Notes: a model not told the origin generated them from the letters alone. Shown: positions 43,027 through 52,652, numbered from the stretch's first letter. The stretch: 64,000 nt of DNA from Cupriavidus taiwanensis LMG 19424 (GCF_000069785.1 NC_010528.1:2232001-2296000); one strand, 5' to 3'. Numbers and translations are program-made.

Positions 43027-43740
43027 ATGTCCGCCACCCGCAAGCGTTTCGACGAAGACCCGTATCTCGACCACTGCACCGCCACCGTGGTGGCCGCCAG
43101 CGCCGAGGGCATCGAGCTCGACGAGACCGTGTGCTATGCGCGCAGCGGCGGCCAGGCCGGCGACACCGCCACGCTGGCGCTGGCCGACGGGCGCACCGTG
43201 GCCATCGACGACACGGTCTACGCCGACGACCGCACCCGCATCCTGCACGTGCCGGCGGCCGGGGCGCCGCTGCCGCGCGTCGGCGAGCGCGTCACCGTGG
43301 CGATCGACTGGGACCGCCGCCACCGGCTGATGCGCCTGCACACCTGCCTGCACCTGCTGGGCTCGCTGATCCCGGTGCCGGTGACCGGCTGCGGCATCTC
43401 GCCGGATGCCGCGCGCATCGACTTCGACCTGCCGGAATCGACGCTCGACAAGGCCGATCTGACCGAGCGCCTGAATGCGCTGATCCGCGCCAACACCGCG
43501 GTGCGCACCACCCTGATCACGCCGCAGGAACTGGCCGCGCAGCCCGACCTGGTGCGCACCATCGGCGCCGCCCCGCCCGCGGGCACGGCCAGTATCCGCA
43601 TCATCGAGATCCCCGGCGTGGACCGCCAGCCGTGCGGCGGCACGCACGTGGCCAACACCGGCGAGATCGGCGCGGTGGTGGTGACCAAAATCGAAAAGAA
43701 GAGCCGCACCAACCGGCGCGTGGCGGTGGCGTTCGCATGA
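43027..43740 (+). CDS. Alanyl-tRNA editing protein AlaX
   Basis: This 237-aa freestanding homologue of the AlaRS editing domain hydrolyses Ser-tRNA(Ala) or Gly-tRNA(Ala). The zinc motif HxxxH is in RLHTCLHLLG (about residues 106-115) and the matching CxxxH is in QPCGGTHVANTGEIG near residue 205. AAGGAG precedes the ATG, and the stop overlaps the next start (ATGA). It lacks the AlaRS catalytic and C-Ala domains. Its place among exporters and RidA suggests a role in limiting damage from amino-acid imbalance. Confidence 0.9.
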   Translation: MSATRKRFDEDPYLDHCTATVVAASAEGIELDETVCYARSGGQAGDTATLALADGRTVAIDDTVYADDRTRILHVPAAGAPLPRVGERVTVAIDWDRRHRLMRLHTCLHLLGSLIPVPVTGCGISPDAARIDFDLPESTLDKADLTERLNALIRANTAVRTTLITPQELAAQPDLVRTIGAAPPAGTASIRIIEIPGVDRQPCGGTHVANTGEIGAVVVTKIEKKSRTNRRVAVAFA

Positions 43741-44399
43741 CGGCCAGCGGACTGCTCACGGGCCTGCTCACCGGCCTGAGCGCGGCGCAATTCGCGGCGC
43801 TGCTGACCTTGCTCACGGTCGGCCTGTTCACGCCGGGCCCCAACACGACCATTGCCGCGGTAAGCGGGGCCAACTTCGGCCTGCGCGCGACGCTGCCGCA
43901 TTGCGTCGGCGTCGCCTTCGGCTTTGCCAGCATCCTGGCGCTGTGCGCGCTGGGCGTGGGCGCGCTGGTGCTGGGCCAGCCCGCGCTGGCCGCCGCGGTG
44001 CATGCGGCCGGCGTCGCCTACCTGCTGTGGCTGGCGTGGAAGATCGCGCGCAGCACGGCGCTGGCCGAAAGGCAGGTGCTGCGCCCGCTCAGCGTGTGGC
44101 AGTCGGCGGCGCTGCAGTACGCCAACATCAAGGCGTGGATGCTGGCGCTGGCGGTGGCGGCGTCGTACATGGCCGGCGCGGCGTCGCCGGTGCAGCGCGT
44201 GCTGCTGGTGTGCGGCGTGTTCGGCGTGCTGGGCTTCGTCAGCAACGGCGTCTATGGCGCGGTGGGCGCATCGCTGCGGCAATGGCTGCAGCACGGCCAG
44301 CGCGTGCGCTGGTTCAACCGGGTCATGGGCGCGGCGCTGGCCCTGACGGCGCTGTGGATTGCGCTTGGCGCCCGTCCCGGCGTGCCCGCCGCAGCGTGA
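43737..44399 (+). CDS. LysE/RhtB-family amino-acid exporter
   Basis: This 220-aa inner-membrane protein has about six hydrophobic segments. The LysE/RhtB signature is LLTVGLFTPGPNTTIAAVSGA (in its PGPN part) near residue 30, with YLLWLAWKIAR and NIKAWMLALAVA further on. It exports amino acids or homoserine-like compounds; the substrate is unknown. Its ATG overlaps the alaX stop by 4 bp, so the two are translationally coupled. Confidence 0.88.
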   Translation: MTASGLLTGLLTGLSAAQFAALLTLLTVGLFTPGPNTTIAAVSGANFGLRATLPHCVGVAFGFASILALCALGVGALVLGQPALAAAVHAAGVAYLLWLAWKIARSTALAERQVLRPLSVWQSAALQYANIKAWMLALAVAASYMAGAASPVQRVLLVCGVFGVLGFVSNGVYGAVGASLRQWLQHGQRVRWFNRVMGAALALTALWIALGARPGVPAAA

Positions 44400-44437
44400 C
44401 CACGCGCTCGACACCCCCTACGACACAGACGCCAACC

Positions 44438-45442
44438 ATGCCCGCCAGCCGCCCCGCTCCGCCAACGCCCATCCACTCGACCCGTCCGGCTCCTGCCGCG
44501 CCTGCCTCCGGCGGCATGCTGCTGGGCCTGATCGGCGTGGCGATCTTCAGCCAGACGCTGCCGTTCACGCGCATGGCGGTGGCGGAACTGGACCCCATCT
44601 TCGTCGCGCTGGCGCGGGCGGTGCTGGCCGCGCTGCTGGCGCTGGCACTGCTGGCCTGGCGCGGCGCGCTGCGCGCGGGCCGGCGCCCGCGCGGCCGACA
44701 ATGGCCGCGGCTGGCCGTGACCGCGCTGGGCGTGGTGGCCGGCTTCCCGCTGTTTTCTTCGCTGGCCATGCGCGAGGTGCCGGCCAGCCACGGCGCCATC
44801 GTGATCGGGCTGCTGCCGCTGGCGACCGCGGTGTTCGCCGCGTGGTTCGGGCGCGAGCGGCCGTCGCCGGCGTTCTGGCTGTCGGCGCTGGCCGGCAGCG
44901 CGCTGGTGGTCGGCTTTGCGGTGTGGCAGGGCGCCGGCGGCCTGCAGCATGCCGACTGGTTCCTGTTCGGTGCGGTGCTGCTGGGGGCACTGGGCTATGC
45001 CGAGGGCGGCAAGCTGTCGCGCGAGCTGGGCGGGCTGGAAACCATCAGTTGGGCGCTGGTGGTATCGCTGCCGGTGCTGGTGCCGGTGGTGGCCTGGCTG
45101 ACGCTGCGCGACCTGCCGGCGATTGCCGCGGCATCGCCGCGGGCCTGGGGTGGCATGGCCTATGTTTCGGTGTTCTCGATGTTCGTGGGCTTCCTTTTCT
45201 GGTACGCCGGCCTGGCAAAAGGCGGCGTGGCCCGCGTCGGCCAGATACAATTGCTGCAGCCGTTCCTGACGCTGGCGGGCGGCGCGCTGATCCTGTCCGA
45301 GCCGCTCGACGCTGCCACCATCGCCTTCGCGGTGGCGGTGATTGCCGTCGTGGCCCTGGGCCGCCGCGCCGCCGTGCAGCAATCCGCACCTGCCGCACCT
45401 GCGCCGGAACCCTCACCGATCCTTCCCGGACGCATTCACTGA
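44438..45442 (+). CDS. DMT/EamA-family transporter
   Basis: This 334-aa protein has two EamA repeats with about ten membrane segments (GMLLGLIGVAIFSQTLPF, AIVIGLLPLATAVFAAWF, MFVGFLFWYAGLAKGGVA, LLQPFLTLAGGALIL). EamA proteins of this type export amino acids or related metabolites. The N-terminal 25 residues and the C-terminal tail are Pro/Ala rich. It is 38 bp after the LysE gene and 11 bp before ridA. Confidence 0.85.
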   Translation: MPASRPAPPTPIHSTRPAPAAPASGGMLLGLIGVAIFSQTLPFTRMAVAELDPIFVALARAVLAALLALALLAWRGALRAGRRPRGRQWPRLAVTALGVVAGFPLFSSLAMREVPASHGAIVIGLLPLATAVFAAWFGRERPSPAFWLSALAGSALVVGFAVWQGAGGLQHADWFLFGAVLLGALGYAEGGKLSRELGGLETISWALVVSLPVLVPVVAWLTLRDLPAIAAASPRAWGGMAYVSVFSMFVGFLFWYAGLAKGGVARVGQIQLLQPFLTLAGGALILSEPLDAATIAFAVAVIAVVALGRRAAVQQSAPAAPAPEPSPILPGRIH

Positions 45443-45453
45443 CTGGAGCCTAC

Positions 45454-45921
45454 ATGTCCCAAACCTCGGTCTACGACACCCTTGCCCGCCTCGGCATCGA
45501 ACTGCCGGCCGTCAGCGCCCCCGCCGCCGCCTACGTGATGGCCGCGCAGACCGGCAACACCGTGTTCCTGTCCGGCCATATCGCGCGCAAGGACGGCAAG
45601 GTATGGACCGGCAAGCTGGGCCAGGACATCGACACCGACACCGGCAAGGCGGCCGCCCGCGCCGTCGCCATCGACCTGCTGGCGACGCTGCATGCGCATG
45701 TCGGCGACCTGAACCGCGTCACCCGCATCGTCAAGGTGATGAGCCTGGTCAATTCGACTACCGACTTCACCGAGCAGCACCTGGTCACCAACGGCGCCTC
45801 CGAGCTGCTGGCCGAAGTCTTCGGCGACAAGGGCAAGCACGCGCGCAGCGCGTTCGGCGTGGCGCAGGTGCCGCTGGGCGCGTGCGTCGAGATCGAACTG
45901 ATCGCCGAAGTGCAGGGCTGA
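45454..45921 (+). CDS. RidA/YjgF-family enamine/imine deaminase
   Basis: This 155-aa RidA-family protein belongs to the longer subgroup (YjgF-like, with an N-terminal extension). Family proteins hydrolyse reactive enamines/imines released by PLP enzymes. Visible features are NTVFLSGHIARKDGKVW, LNRVTRIVKVMSLVNST, and ARSAFGVAQVPLGACVEIEL. In the last of these the classic active-site arginine (usually ARxxVxVxxLP) is represented by ARSAFGV, so it is conserved. The next gene is a PLP aminotransferase, which fits. Confidence 0.9.
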   Translation: MSQTSVYDTLARLGIELPAVSAPAAAYVMAAQTGNTVFLSGHIARKDGKVWTGKLGQDIDTDTGKAAARAVAIDLLATLHAHVGDLNRVTRIVKVMSLVNSTTDFTEQHLVTNGASELLAEVFGDKGKHARSAFGVAQVPLGACVEIELIAEVQG

Positions 45922-45992
45922 AGCGTTATCGTTGACTGAGCGGCCGTTGCCGTGCCGCTCTCCCAAGAATCACCGCAGACAAGAGACACATC

Positions 45993-47177
45993 ATGAAATG
46001 GGCCATTTCCCGCCGGGCGCAGCAACTCACCAGCTCGGCCATCCGCGAAATCCTGAAGGTCACCGAGCGTCCGGAGGTCATTTCGTTCGCCGGCGGCCTG
46101 CCGTCGCCGGCGTCGTTCCCGGTAGCGGCGATGGAAGCCGCAACGGCCCGCGTCTTCGCCGACAACCCGCAGGCGGCGCTGCAATACGCCGCGACCGAAG
46201 GCTACCTGCCGCTGCGCGAGTTCGTCGCCCGGCGCCATGACGTGGCGGTCGAGCGCGTGCTGATCACCACCGGCTCGCAGCAGGCGCTGGACCTGATCGC
46301 CAAGGTGATGATCGACCCGGGCAGCAAGGTGATGGTGGAAACCCCCAGCTACCTCGGCGCGCTGCAGGCGTTCTCGCTGTTCGAGCCGGAATTCGTCTCG
46401 ATCCCCAGCGACGACAAGGGCCTGCTGCCCGAGGCGCTGACGCCCGCGCTGACCGCCGGCGCGCGCTTCCTGTACGCGCTGCCCAACTTCCAGAACCCGA
46501 CCGGGCGCCGCCTGCCGCTGGAGCGCCGCCAGGCGCTGGTGGCGCGCGCGCAGGAACTGGGCGTGCTGCTGGTCGAGGACGATCCGTACGGCGCGCTCAG
46601 CTACACCGGCGACCAGCTGCCGAGCCTGCTGTCGATGAACCCCGACGGCGTGATCTACATGGGCTCGTTCTCGAAGGTGCTGGCCCCCGGCATGCGCCTG
46701 GGCTACGTGATCGCCCCGCCCGAGCTGCACTTCAAGCTGTGCCAGGCCAAGCAGGCCTCGGACCTGCACACGCCCACCTTCACCCAGCGCGTGGCCTACG
46801 AGACCGTGCGCGACGGCCTGCTCGACACCCACATCCCGACCATCCGCGAGCTCTACGGCAAGCAGTGCCAGACCATGCTGGACGCGCTCGCGCGCCACAT
46901 GCCCGAAGGCGTCAGCTGGAACACGCCCGAAGGCGGCATGTTCATCTGGATGGAGCTGCCCGAGGGGCTGGACAGCATGGTGATCCTGGAAGAAGCGGTC
47001 AGGCGCAACGTCGCCTACGTGCCGGGCGCGCCGTTCTACGCCAACAACCCGAAGCGCAACGCGCTGCGCCTGGCCTTTGTCACGGTGCCGGCGGAGCGCA
47101 TCGAACAGGGCGTGGCCATCCTCGGCGAGCTGTTCCGCGAAGCCATCGCCGCGGCGCGCCAGCCGCGCGCGGCCTGA
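45993..47177 (+). CDS. PLP-dependent aminotransferase (class I, 2-aminoadipate/Kat-like)
   Basis: This 394-aa fold-type-I aminotransferase is of the kind related to MocR domains and to 2-aminoadipate or kynurenine transaminases. It begins MKWAISRRAQQLTSSAIREIL. The substrate loop is ISFAGGLPSPASFP, the cofactor residues are in NFQNPTGRRLPLERR and VEDDPYGALSY, and the Schiff-base lysine is in MGSFSKVLAPGMRLGYV. Substrate is not determinable by eye. It follows ridA by 71 bp and precedes the GST gene by 49 bp. Confidence 0.9.
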   Translation: MKWAISRRAQQLTSSAIREILKVTERPEVISFAGGLPSPASFPVAAMEAATARVFADNPQAALQYAATEGYLPLREFVARRHDVAVERVLITTGSQQALDLIAKVMIDPGSKVMVETPSYLGALQAFSLFEPEFVSIPSDDKGLLPEALTPALTAGARFLYALPNFQNPTGRRLPLERRQALVARAQELGVLLVEDDPYGALSYTGDQLPSLLSMNPDGVIYMGSFSKVLAPGMRLGYVIAPPELHFKLCQAKQASDLHTPTFTQRVAYETVRDGLLDTHIPTIRELYGKQCQTMLDALARHMPEGVSWNTPEGGMFIWMELPEGLDSMVILEEAVRRNVAYVPGAPFYANNPKRNALRLAFVTVPAERIEQGVAILGELFREAIAAARQPRAA

Positions 47178-47226
47178 AGCCACGGATAAACGGATAAACG
47201 CGGGCGCACCTGACTTGGGAGACGAC

Positions 47227-47871
47227 ATGTTGCGTATCTGGGGCCGGCTTTCCTCCATCAACGTGCAGAAGGTGGTCTGGTGCGCGCGCGAGCTGCACCT
47301 GGACCATGAGCGCGTCGATATCGGCGTGACCAAGGGCGACCTCGACACCGAGGCCTACGTGCGCCTGAACCCTAACCGCCAGATCCCGGTGATCGAGGAT
47401 TTCCGCGGCACGGATGTCGGCGGCGAGCCGTTCGTGCTGTGGGAGTCCAATGCGATCGTGCGCTACCTGTGCGCGCGCTACGGCGAAGGCACGCTGTGGC
47501 CGGAGGACGTCAAGGCGCGGGCCTCGGCTGACCGCTGGATGGACTGGCAGACCACCGCCTTCAGCCCGGCGATGGTGACGGCGTTCCTGAACCTGGTGCG
47601 CAAGCCCGAAGCCGAGCGCGACCCGGCCGCCATCGAGGCCTCTTGCGAGCGCACCGAGCCGCTGGCCGCGCTGCTGGACAAGGCGCTGGCCGGGCGCGAG
47701 TTCATCGGCGGCGACCGCTTCACCATGGCCGACATCTCGCTGGCCTGCGCCGCGCACCGCTGGATGGGGCTGCCGCGCCAGCACCAGCCGCGCCCCGAGC
47801 TGGAGCGCTGGCTCAGCGCCATGCGCGCCCGCCCCGCCGCGGGCGGCATCCTGGAACTGCCGCTGCGCTGA
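47227..47871 (+). CDS. Glutathione S-transferase
   Basis: This 214-aa cytosolic GST has a thioredoxin-like N-terminal domain, MLRIWGRLSSINVQKVVW, with a serine in the catalytic position (SSINVQK, theta-like). The glutathione-binding NPNRQIPVIED and LWESNAIVRYL follow, then the helical C-terminal domain with FTMADISLACAAHRW. It probably conjugates or detoxifies small electrophiles. It is the last gene of the array that starts with the VOC protein. Confidence 0.92.
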   Translation: MLRIWGRLSSINVQKVVWCARELHLDHERVDIGVTKGDLDTEAYVRLNPNRQIPVIEDFRGTDVGGEPFVLWESNAIVRYLCARYGEGTLWPEDVKARASADRWMDWQTTAFSPAMVTAFLNLVRKPEAERDPAAIEASCERTEPLAALLDKALAGREFIGGDRFTMADISLACAAHRWMGLPRQHQPRPELERWLSAMRARPAAGGILELPLR

Positions 47872-47898
47872 GCCGCGGCAGTTTCTTTACCCGCCCTC

Positions 47899-48549
47899 CT
47901 ACTTCGGCGCGCGCGAACCCGACGCGGCCGTGAATACCCCCAGCCCGATAAAGGCCGCGCCGGTCAGGTAGCGGCCCAGCGCGCGCGCCCGGCCGGCGCG
48001 GCGCAGCGCCGGCATCACCGCGGCGGCGGCCATCACGTAGCACGCGTCCGTGGTCGCGGCAATCAGCACGAAGGCCACGCCCAGCGCCAGGCTCTGCGCC
48101 AGCGCCGAGCCCGCCGGGTTCATGAACTGCGGCAGGAAGGCCGCGAAGAAGATCGCGGTCTTGGGGTTGAGCAGCGCCACCACGAAGCCGTCGCGCACCA
48201 CCTGGCGCAGGCTGCGCGGCGACACCTCGGGGGCGCCGCCATCGGCCCCGCCACCGCCGCGCAAGGCTCGCACACCGAGCCAGATCAAGTACGCCGCCCC
48301 GGCGTACTTGACCACCGTAAAGGCCAGCGCCGACACCGAGAACAGCACCGCCAGCCCCAGCGAGGCCCCGATGGCATTGCCGAGGTTGCCCAGCGCCACC
48401 GCGCCGATCGACGCCAGGCCGGCCTGCCGTCCCTGCGCCAGCGTGCGGGTGACGATATAGACCACGGCCGGACCTGGCGTGATCGCCAGCGCCAGGCTGG
48501 CCACCACGAATGCCGTCAGCAGCGGCCACGGCGGGAGCAATTCAGTCAT
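47899..48549 (-). CDS. LysE/RhtB-family amino-acid exporter (second copy)
   Basis: This 216-aa LysE-family protein has about six membrane segments. The signature ALAITPGPAVVYIVTRTLAQG lies near residue 20, followed by YLIWLGVRALRG and LLNPKTAIFFAAFLPQF. It is convergent with the GST gene, 27 bp from its stop, and is read toward the amino-acid array. It is not a close duplicate of the exporter at 43737, as the motifs differ at many positions. Confidence 0.88.
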   Translation of the reverse strand: MTELLPPWPLLTAFVVASLALAITPGPAVVYIVTRTLAQGRQAGLASIGAVALGNLGNAIGASLGLAVLFSVSALAFTVVKYAGAAYLIWLGVRALRGGGGADGGAPEVSPRSLRQVVRDGFVVALLNPKTAIFFAAFLPQFMNPAGSALAQSLALGVAFVLIAATTDACYVMAAAAVMPALRRAGRARALGRYLTGAAFIGLGVFTAASGSRAPK

Positions 48550-48963
48550 GGGAACCTCGCCTCGAAGTGGGATGGCGCCGGCGGTGTGCCGGCGCGCTGG
48601 CCGCCAGTATGGCGCCATGGCCCCGCCCGCGCCAGCGGCACAGCAATCGTCGCCAGCCCCAGTCATGCGTGAACGTGGCTGGCTTGCAGACTTTTGCAAC
48701 GGGCGCCGTTTAGAGTACTCTGGCCGGTGTGCCGCAAGGGCCCCATGTGCGCCGTCATGCTCCTCGGGGCAAACCCTGATCCCTGAATGTGGCTCATCGC
48801 GATCATGACGCGATGTACGGCAGCTGCGGGCGGGCGCTTTTTTAAAATCCTTGTTCTTTGCCGGCGCGGCGGATGCCGCACGCCGGTGCAAAGCGCAGGC
48901 GGGAGTTCCAGGGCACGCAGATCGCCCGGGCGCCCGAGCCAAAACCAGAGGAGGATTTCGATC
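48550..48963. other. Divergent control region between the LysE gene and lldP
   Basis: These 414 bp hold a perfect 10-bp palindrome AGAGTACTCT (48712-48721) and the imperfect inverted repeat TTGCA-N6-TGCAA (48684-48699), either of which could be a regulator site. No clear sigma-70 promoter or small gene is visible. A GC-rich run followed by TTTTTTAAAA lies at about 48832-48846 without a good stem. Confidence 0.4.
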
Positions 48964-50646
48964 GTGTGGAGTCAAGTCTATGACCCGCTAGGCAATATGG
49001 CGCTGTCGACCATTGCCGCGGGCATTCCCGTCGCCGTGCTGCTGGCAGCGCTGGCGTTCTTTCATATGCAGGCGCACCTGGCGGCGGGCCTGGCGCTGCT
49101 GATCGGCATCGTGGTGGCCTCGACCGTGTTCGGCATGCCGGCGGCAATGGCCGGCAAGGCGGCGGGCCTTGGCATCGTGTCGGGACTGTTCCCGATCGGC
49201 TGGATCGTGCTGAACATCATCTTCCTGCACCGGCTCACGACGCTGAACGGATCGTTCAAGGTCTTGCAGAACTCGATCTCGGGGATCACCGAAGACCGCC
49301 GCCTGCAGCTGCTGCTGGTGGCGTTCAGCTTCGGCGCCTTCTTCGAGGGCGCGGCCGGCTTCGGCACGCCGGTGGCCGTGACCGGCGCGATCCTGATCGG
49401 TTTGGGCTTCTCGCCGCTGGCGGCCTCGGGCCTGGCGCTGATCGCCAACACCGCGCCGGTGGCGTACGGCGCGCTGGGCGCACCGATCATTGGCCTCGCG
49501 TCGGTGACCGGGCTGGACCTGCTCGACCTGTCGGCGATGATCGGGCGCCAGCTGCCGTTCTTCTCGGTGATCGTGCCGTTCTGGCTGATCTGGGCCTTCG
49601 CCGGCTTCCGCGGCATGCTGGCGATCTGGCCGGCGATCCTGGTGGCGGGCGTGAGCTTCGCCGTCCCGCAATACCTGGTGTCGAACTTCCACGGTCCCTG
49701 GCTGGTGGACGTGATCGCCGCGCTGGTGTCGATGGGCGCGCTGACGCTGTTCCTGAAGGTCTGGCATCCGAAGGAGATCTGGACCTCGACCAAGATCCTC
49801 GGCCGCCACGACGACTCCAAGGTCGACCACCCGGAAGCGCTGGAAGCCGACGCCCGCGCCAGCGCCGCCTCGGCCGGCATCTCGGTGGCCAAGGCGTGGA
49901 TGCCGTGGGTGATCCTGACGGTGTTCGTCTTCGTCTGGGGCATCCCCGAGTTCAAGAAGCTGATGGATAGCCTGTGGGCCTGGAAATTCCCGGTGCCGGG
50001 CCTCGACAAGGCCATCGTCAAGGTGCCGCCGGTGGTGCCCAAGGAAGTCATCGAAGGCGCCGTGTTCAACTTCAATGTGCTGTCGATGGCCGGCACCGGC
50101 ATCTTCGTCTCGGCCATCGCCGGCGGCCTGCTGATGGGCTACTCGGTGCCGCGGCTGTTCAAGGAGTACTGGGAAACCATCAAGCTGGTGCGCTACTCGC
50201 TGCTGACCATCTGCGCGATGTTCGGCGTCGGCTACCTGACCCGCTACTCGGGCCTCGATGCCACGCTGGGCCTGGCCTTTGCGCACACCGGCGTGTTCTA
50301 CCCGCTGTTCGGCACCATGCTGGGCTGGCTGGGCGTGGCGCTGACCGGCTCGGACACCGCCTCGAACGTGCTGTTCGGCGGCCTGCAGAAGACCACCGCC
50401 GAGCAGCTGGGCCTGTCGCCGGTGCTGATGGCATCGGCCAACAGCTCGGGCGGCGTGATGGGCAAGATGATCGACGCGCAGTCCATCGTGGTCGCCTCGA
50501 CGGCGACCAAGTGGTACGGCCACGAAGGCGACATCCTGCGCTACGTGTTCTTCCACTCGATCGTGCTGGCGATCCTGGTGGGCCTGTTCGTGACGCTGCA
50601 GGCCTATGTGCCGCCGTTCACGCATATGGTGATCCATCACCCCTGA
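48964..50646 (+). CDS. lldP: L-lactate permease
   Basis: This 560-aa LctP-family proton symporter takes up lactate (and often glycolate). It has about twelve to fourteen membrane segments. Recognisable parts include FSFGAFFEGAAGFGTPVAVT, ANTAPVAYGALGAPII and GVALTGSDTASNVLFGGLQ, which are LctP hallmarks. I chose the GTG start at 48964 because AGAGGAGG lies 9 bases upstream and the protein begins at the family start (WSQVYDPLGNM). No lactate dehydrogenase gene is adjacent. It ends before a terminator at 50682. Confidence 0.95.
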   Translation: MWSQVYDPLGNMALSTIAAGIPVAVLLAALAFFHMQAHLAAGLALLIGIVVASTVFGMPAAMAGKAAGLGIVSGLFPIGWIVLNIIFLHRLTTLNGSFKVLQNSISGITEDRRLQLLLVAFSFGAFFEGAAGFGTPVAVTGAILIGLGFSPLAASGLALIANTAPVAYGALGAPIIGLASVTGLDLLDLSAMIGRQLPFFSVIVPFWLIWAFAGFRGMLAIWPAILVAGVSFAVPQYLVSNFHGPWLVDVIAALVSMGALTLFLKVWHPKEIWTSTKILGRHDDSKVDHPEALEADARASAASAGISVAKAWMPWVILTVFVFVWGIPEFKKLMDSLWAWKFPVPGLDKAIVKVPPVVPKEVIEGAVFNFNVLSMAGTGIFVSAIAGGLLMGYSVPRLFKEYWETIKLVRYSLLTICAMFGVGYLTRYSGLDATLGLAFAHTGVFYPLFGTMLGWLGVALTGSDTASNVLFGGLQKTTAEQLGLSPVLMASANSSGGVMGKMIDAQSIVVASTATKWYGHEGDILRYVFFHSIVLAILVGLFVTLQAYVPPFTHMVIHHP

Positions 50647-50681
50647 CGCCGCGGCGGTTTTCGCAGCGCGTATCAGACAAG

Positions 50682-50704
50682 GCCCCGCCCCTGGCGGGGC
50701 TTTT
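50682..50704 (+). terminator. Intrinsic terminator after lldP
   Basis: The perfect stem GCCCCGCC / GGCGGGGC has a 3-base loop and is followed by TTTT. It is 36 bp past the stop codon. Confidence 0.85.
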
Positions 50705-50783
50705 CCGTTGGGCAAGGCGCGTATCATGTTGCGTCTGATCCGCCGCAAGCGCCCGGCATCCCACCAGGACGAGCAGGCGTGCC

Positions 50784-52637
50784 GTGGCACACAACGGGAA
50801 CCCCGCCATGTTGCGTCGCCTGGAAAGACTGATCGACCCCTTCCGTCACATGCCCGACCGCGAGCCGCCGGGCCAGGTGCTGCGCTTCTACACGTGGTAC
50901 CTGCGCGAAGTCTGGGGCGTGTTCGTGCTGCTGTTGCTGGTGGGCCTGGTCGGCGCGCTGATCGAGGTGGCGCTGTTCAGCTTTCTCGGCCGGCTGGTCG
51001 ACATGGCGCAGACCACGCCCGGTGCCGAGTTCTTCAGCCGGCACCGCAACGAACTGGTGTGGATGGCAGTGGTGGCGGTGCTGCTGCGGCCCATCTTCTT
51101 CGGCCTGCACGATGTGCTGGTGCACCAGGTGATCAGCCCCAGCCTGTCCAACCTGATCCGCTGGCAGAACCACCGCTACGTGCTCAAGCAGAGCCTGTCG
51201 TTCTTCCAGAACGACTTTGCCGGGCGCATCGCCCAGCGCATTATGCAAACCGGCTTCTCGCTGCGCGACTCCGCGGTGCAGGCGGTCGACGCGCTGTGGC
51301 ACGTGGCGATCTACGCGGTCAGCTCGCTGGTGCTGTTCGCGCAGGCCGACTGGCGCCTGATGATCCCGCTGCTGCTGTGGATCGTCTGCTACGTGGCCGC
51401 GCTGCTGTACTTCGTGCCGCGCGTGAAGCAGCGCTCGGTGATCGCCACCGAATCGCGCTCGCGGCTGATGGGGCGCATCGTCGACGGCTACACCAATATC
51501 ACCACGCTCAAGCTGTTCGCACATACCCGGCAGGAAGAAGACTACGCGCGCGACGCCATGGCCGAGCAGACCGAGAAGACGCGGCAGGCCGGGCGCATGG
51601 TCAGCGGCATGGACGTCACCATCACCGCGATGAACGGCGCGCTGATCGCCGGCACCACGGGGCTGGCGGTGTGGCTGTGGAGCACCGGCCATGTCACCAC
51701 CGGCGCGATCGCGCTGACCACCGGGCTGGTGATCCGCATCAACAATATGTCGGGCTGGATCATGTGGGTGGTCAACGGCATCTTCGAGAACGTCGGGCAG
51801 GTGCAGGACGGCATGAAGACCATCGCGGTGCCGCGCCAGGTCACCGACCGCGCCAATGCCCAGCCGCTGCGCGTGACGCAGGGCGAAGTGCGCTTCGAAG
51901 GGGTCGGGTTCCACTACGGCAAGGGCTCGGGCGTGATCGAGGGCGTCAACCTGACCGTGCACCCCGGCGAGAAGATCGGCCTGGTCGGCCCGTCCGGCGC
52001 CGGCAAGTCGACGCTTGTCAACCTGCTGCTGCGGCTCTATGACGTGGAAAGCGGCCGCATCCTGATCGACGGGCAGGACATCGCCGGTGTCACGCAAGAG
52101 AGCCTGCGCGCGCAGATCGGCATGGTGACGCAGGACACCTCGCTGCTGCACCGCTCGATACGCGAGAACCTGCTGTACGGCAAACCCTCCAGCACCGAGG
52201 CGGACCTCGCCGCAGCGCTGCACGGCGCCCGCGCGGACGAGTTCATTCCCAACCTGGTCGATGCCCATGGCAATACCGGCCTGGAGGCGCAGGTCGGCGA
52301 ACGCGGCGTAAAGCTGTCAGGCGGCCAGCGCCAGCGCATCGCGATCGCGCGGGTGCTGCTCAAGAACGCGCCGATCCTGATCCTGGACGAGGCCACGTCG
52401 GCGCTGGACTCCGAAGTGGAAGCCGCGATCCAGGACAGCCTGGAAACGCTGATGCAGGGCAAGACGGTGATCGCCATCGCGCACCGCCTGTCAACGATCG
52501 CGCGCATGGACCGGCTGGTGGTGCTGGACAACGGGCATATCGTGGAGAGCGGCACGCATGCGGAATTGCTCGCGCATGGGGGGCTGTATGCGCGACTGTG
52601 GGCGCATCAGACGGGAGGGTTCGTGGGGGTCGACTGA
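50784..52637 (+). CDS. ABC-type exporter, fused membrane and ATPase domains
   Basis: This 617-aa half-transporter (ABCB/MsbA-like) works as a homodimer or heterodimer to export a hydrophobic substrate or drug. Six membrane helices occupy about 35-330. The ATPase has Walker A GPSGAGKSTLVNLLLRLYD, signature VKLSGGQRQRIAIARVLL, Walker B ILILDEATSALDSEVE and H-loop AIAHRLSTIARMD. The first in-frame start is GTG at 50784; ATG at 50808 is an alternative. It is monocistronic, and the substrate cannot be read from the sequence. Confidence 0.9.
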   Translation: MAHNGNPAMLRRLERLIDPFRHMPDREPPGQVLRFYTWYLREVWGVFVLLLLVGLVGALIEVALFSFLGRLVDMAQTTPGAEFFSRHRNELVWMAVVAVLLRPIFFGLHDVLVHQVISPSLSNLIRWQNHRYVLKQSLSFFQNDFAGRIAQRIMQTGFSLRDSAVQAVDALWHVAIYAVSSLVLFAQADWRLMIPLLLWIVCYVAALLYFVPRVKQRSVIATESRSRLMGRIVDGYTNITTLKLFAHTRQEEDYARDAMAEQTEKTRQAGRMVSGMDVTITAMNGALIAGTTGLAVWLWSTGHVTTGAIALTTGLVIRINNMSGWIMWVVNGIFENVGQVQDGMKTIAVPRQVTDRANAQPLRVTQGEVRFEGVGFHYGKGSGVIEGVNLTVHPGEKIGLVGPSGAGKSTLVNLLLRLYDVESGRILIDGQDIAGVTQESLRAQIGMVTQDTSLLHRSIRENLLYGKPSSTEADLAAALHGARADEFIPNLVDAHGNTGLEAQVGERGVKLSGGQRQRIAIARVLLKNAPILILDEATSALDSEVEAAIQDSLETLMQGKTVIAIAHRLSTIARMDRLVVLDNGHIVESGTHAELLAHGGLYARLWAHQTGGFVGVD

Positions 52638-52652
52638 CCCGCTTGTTTGATT

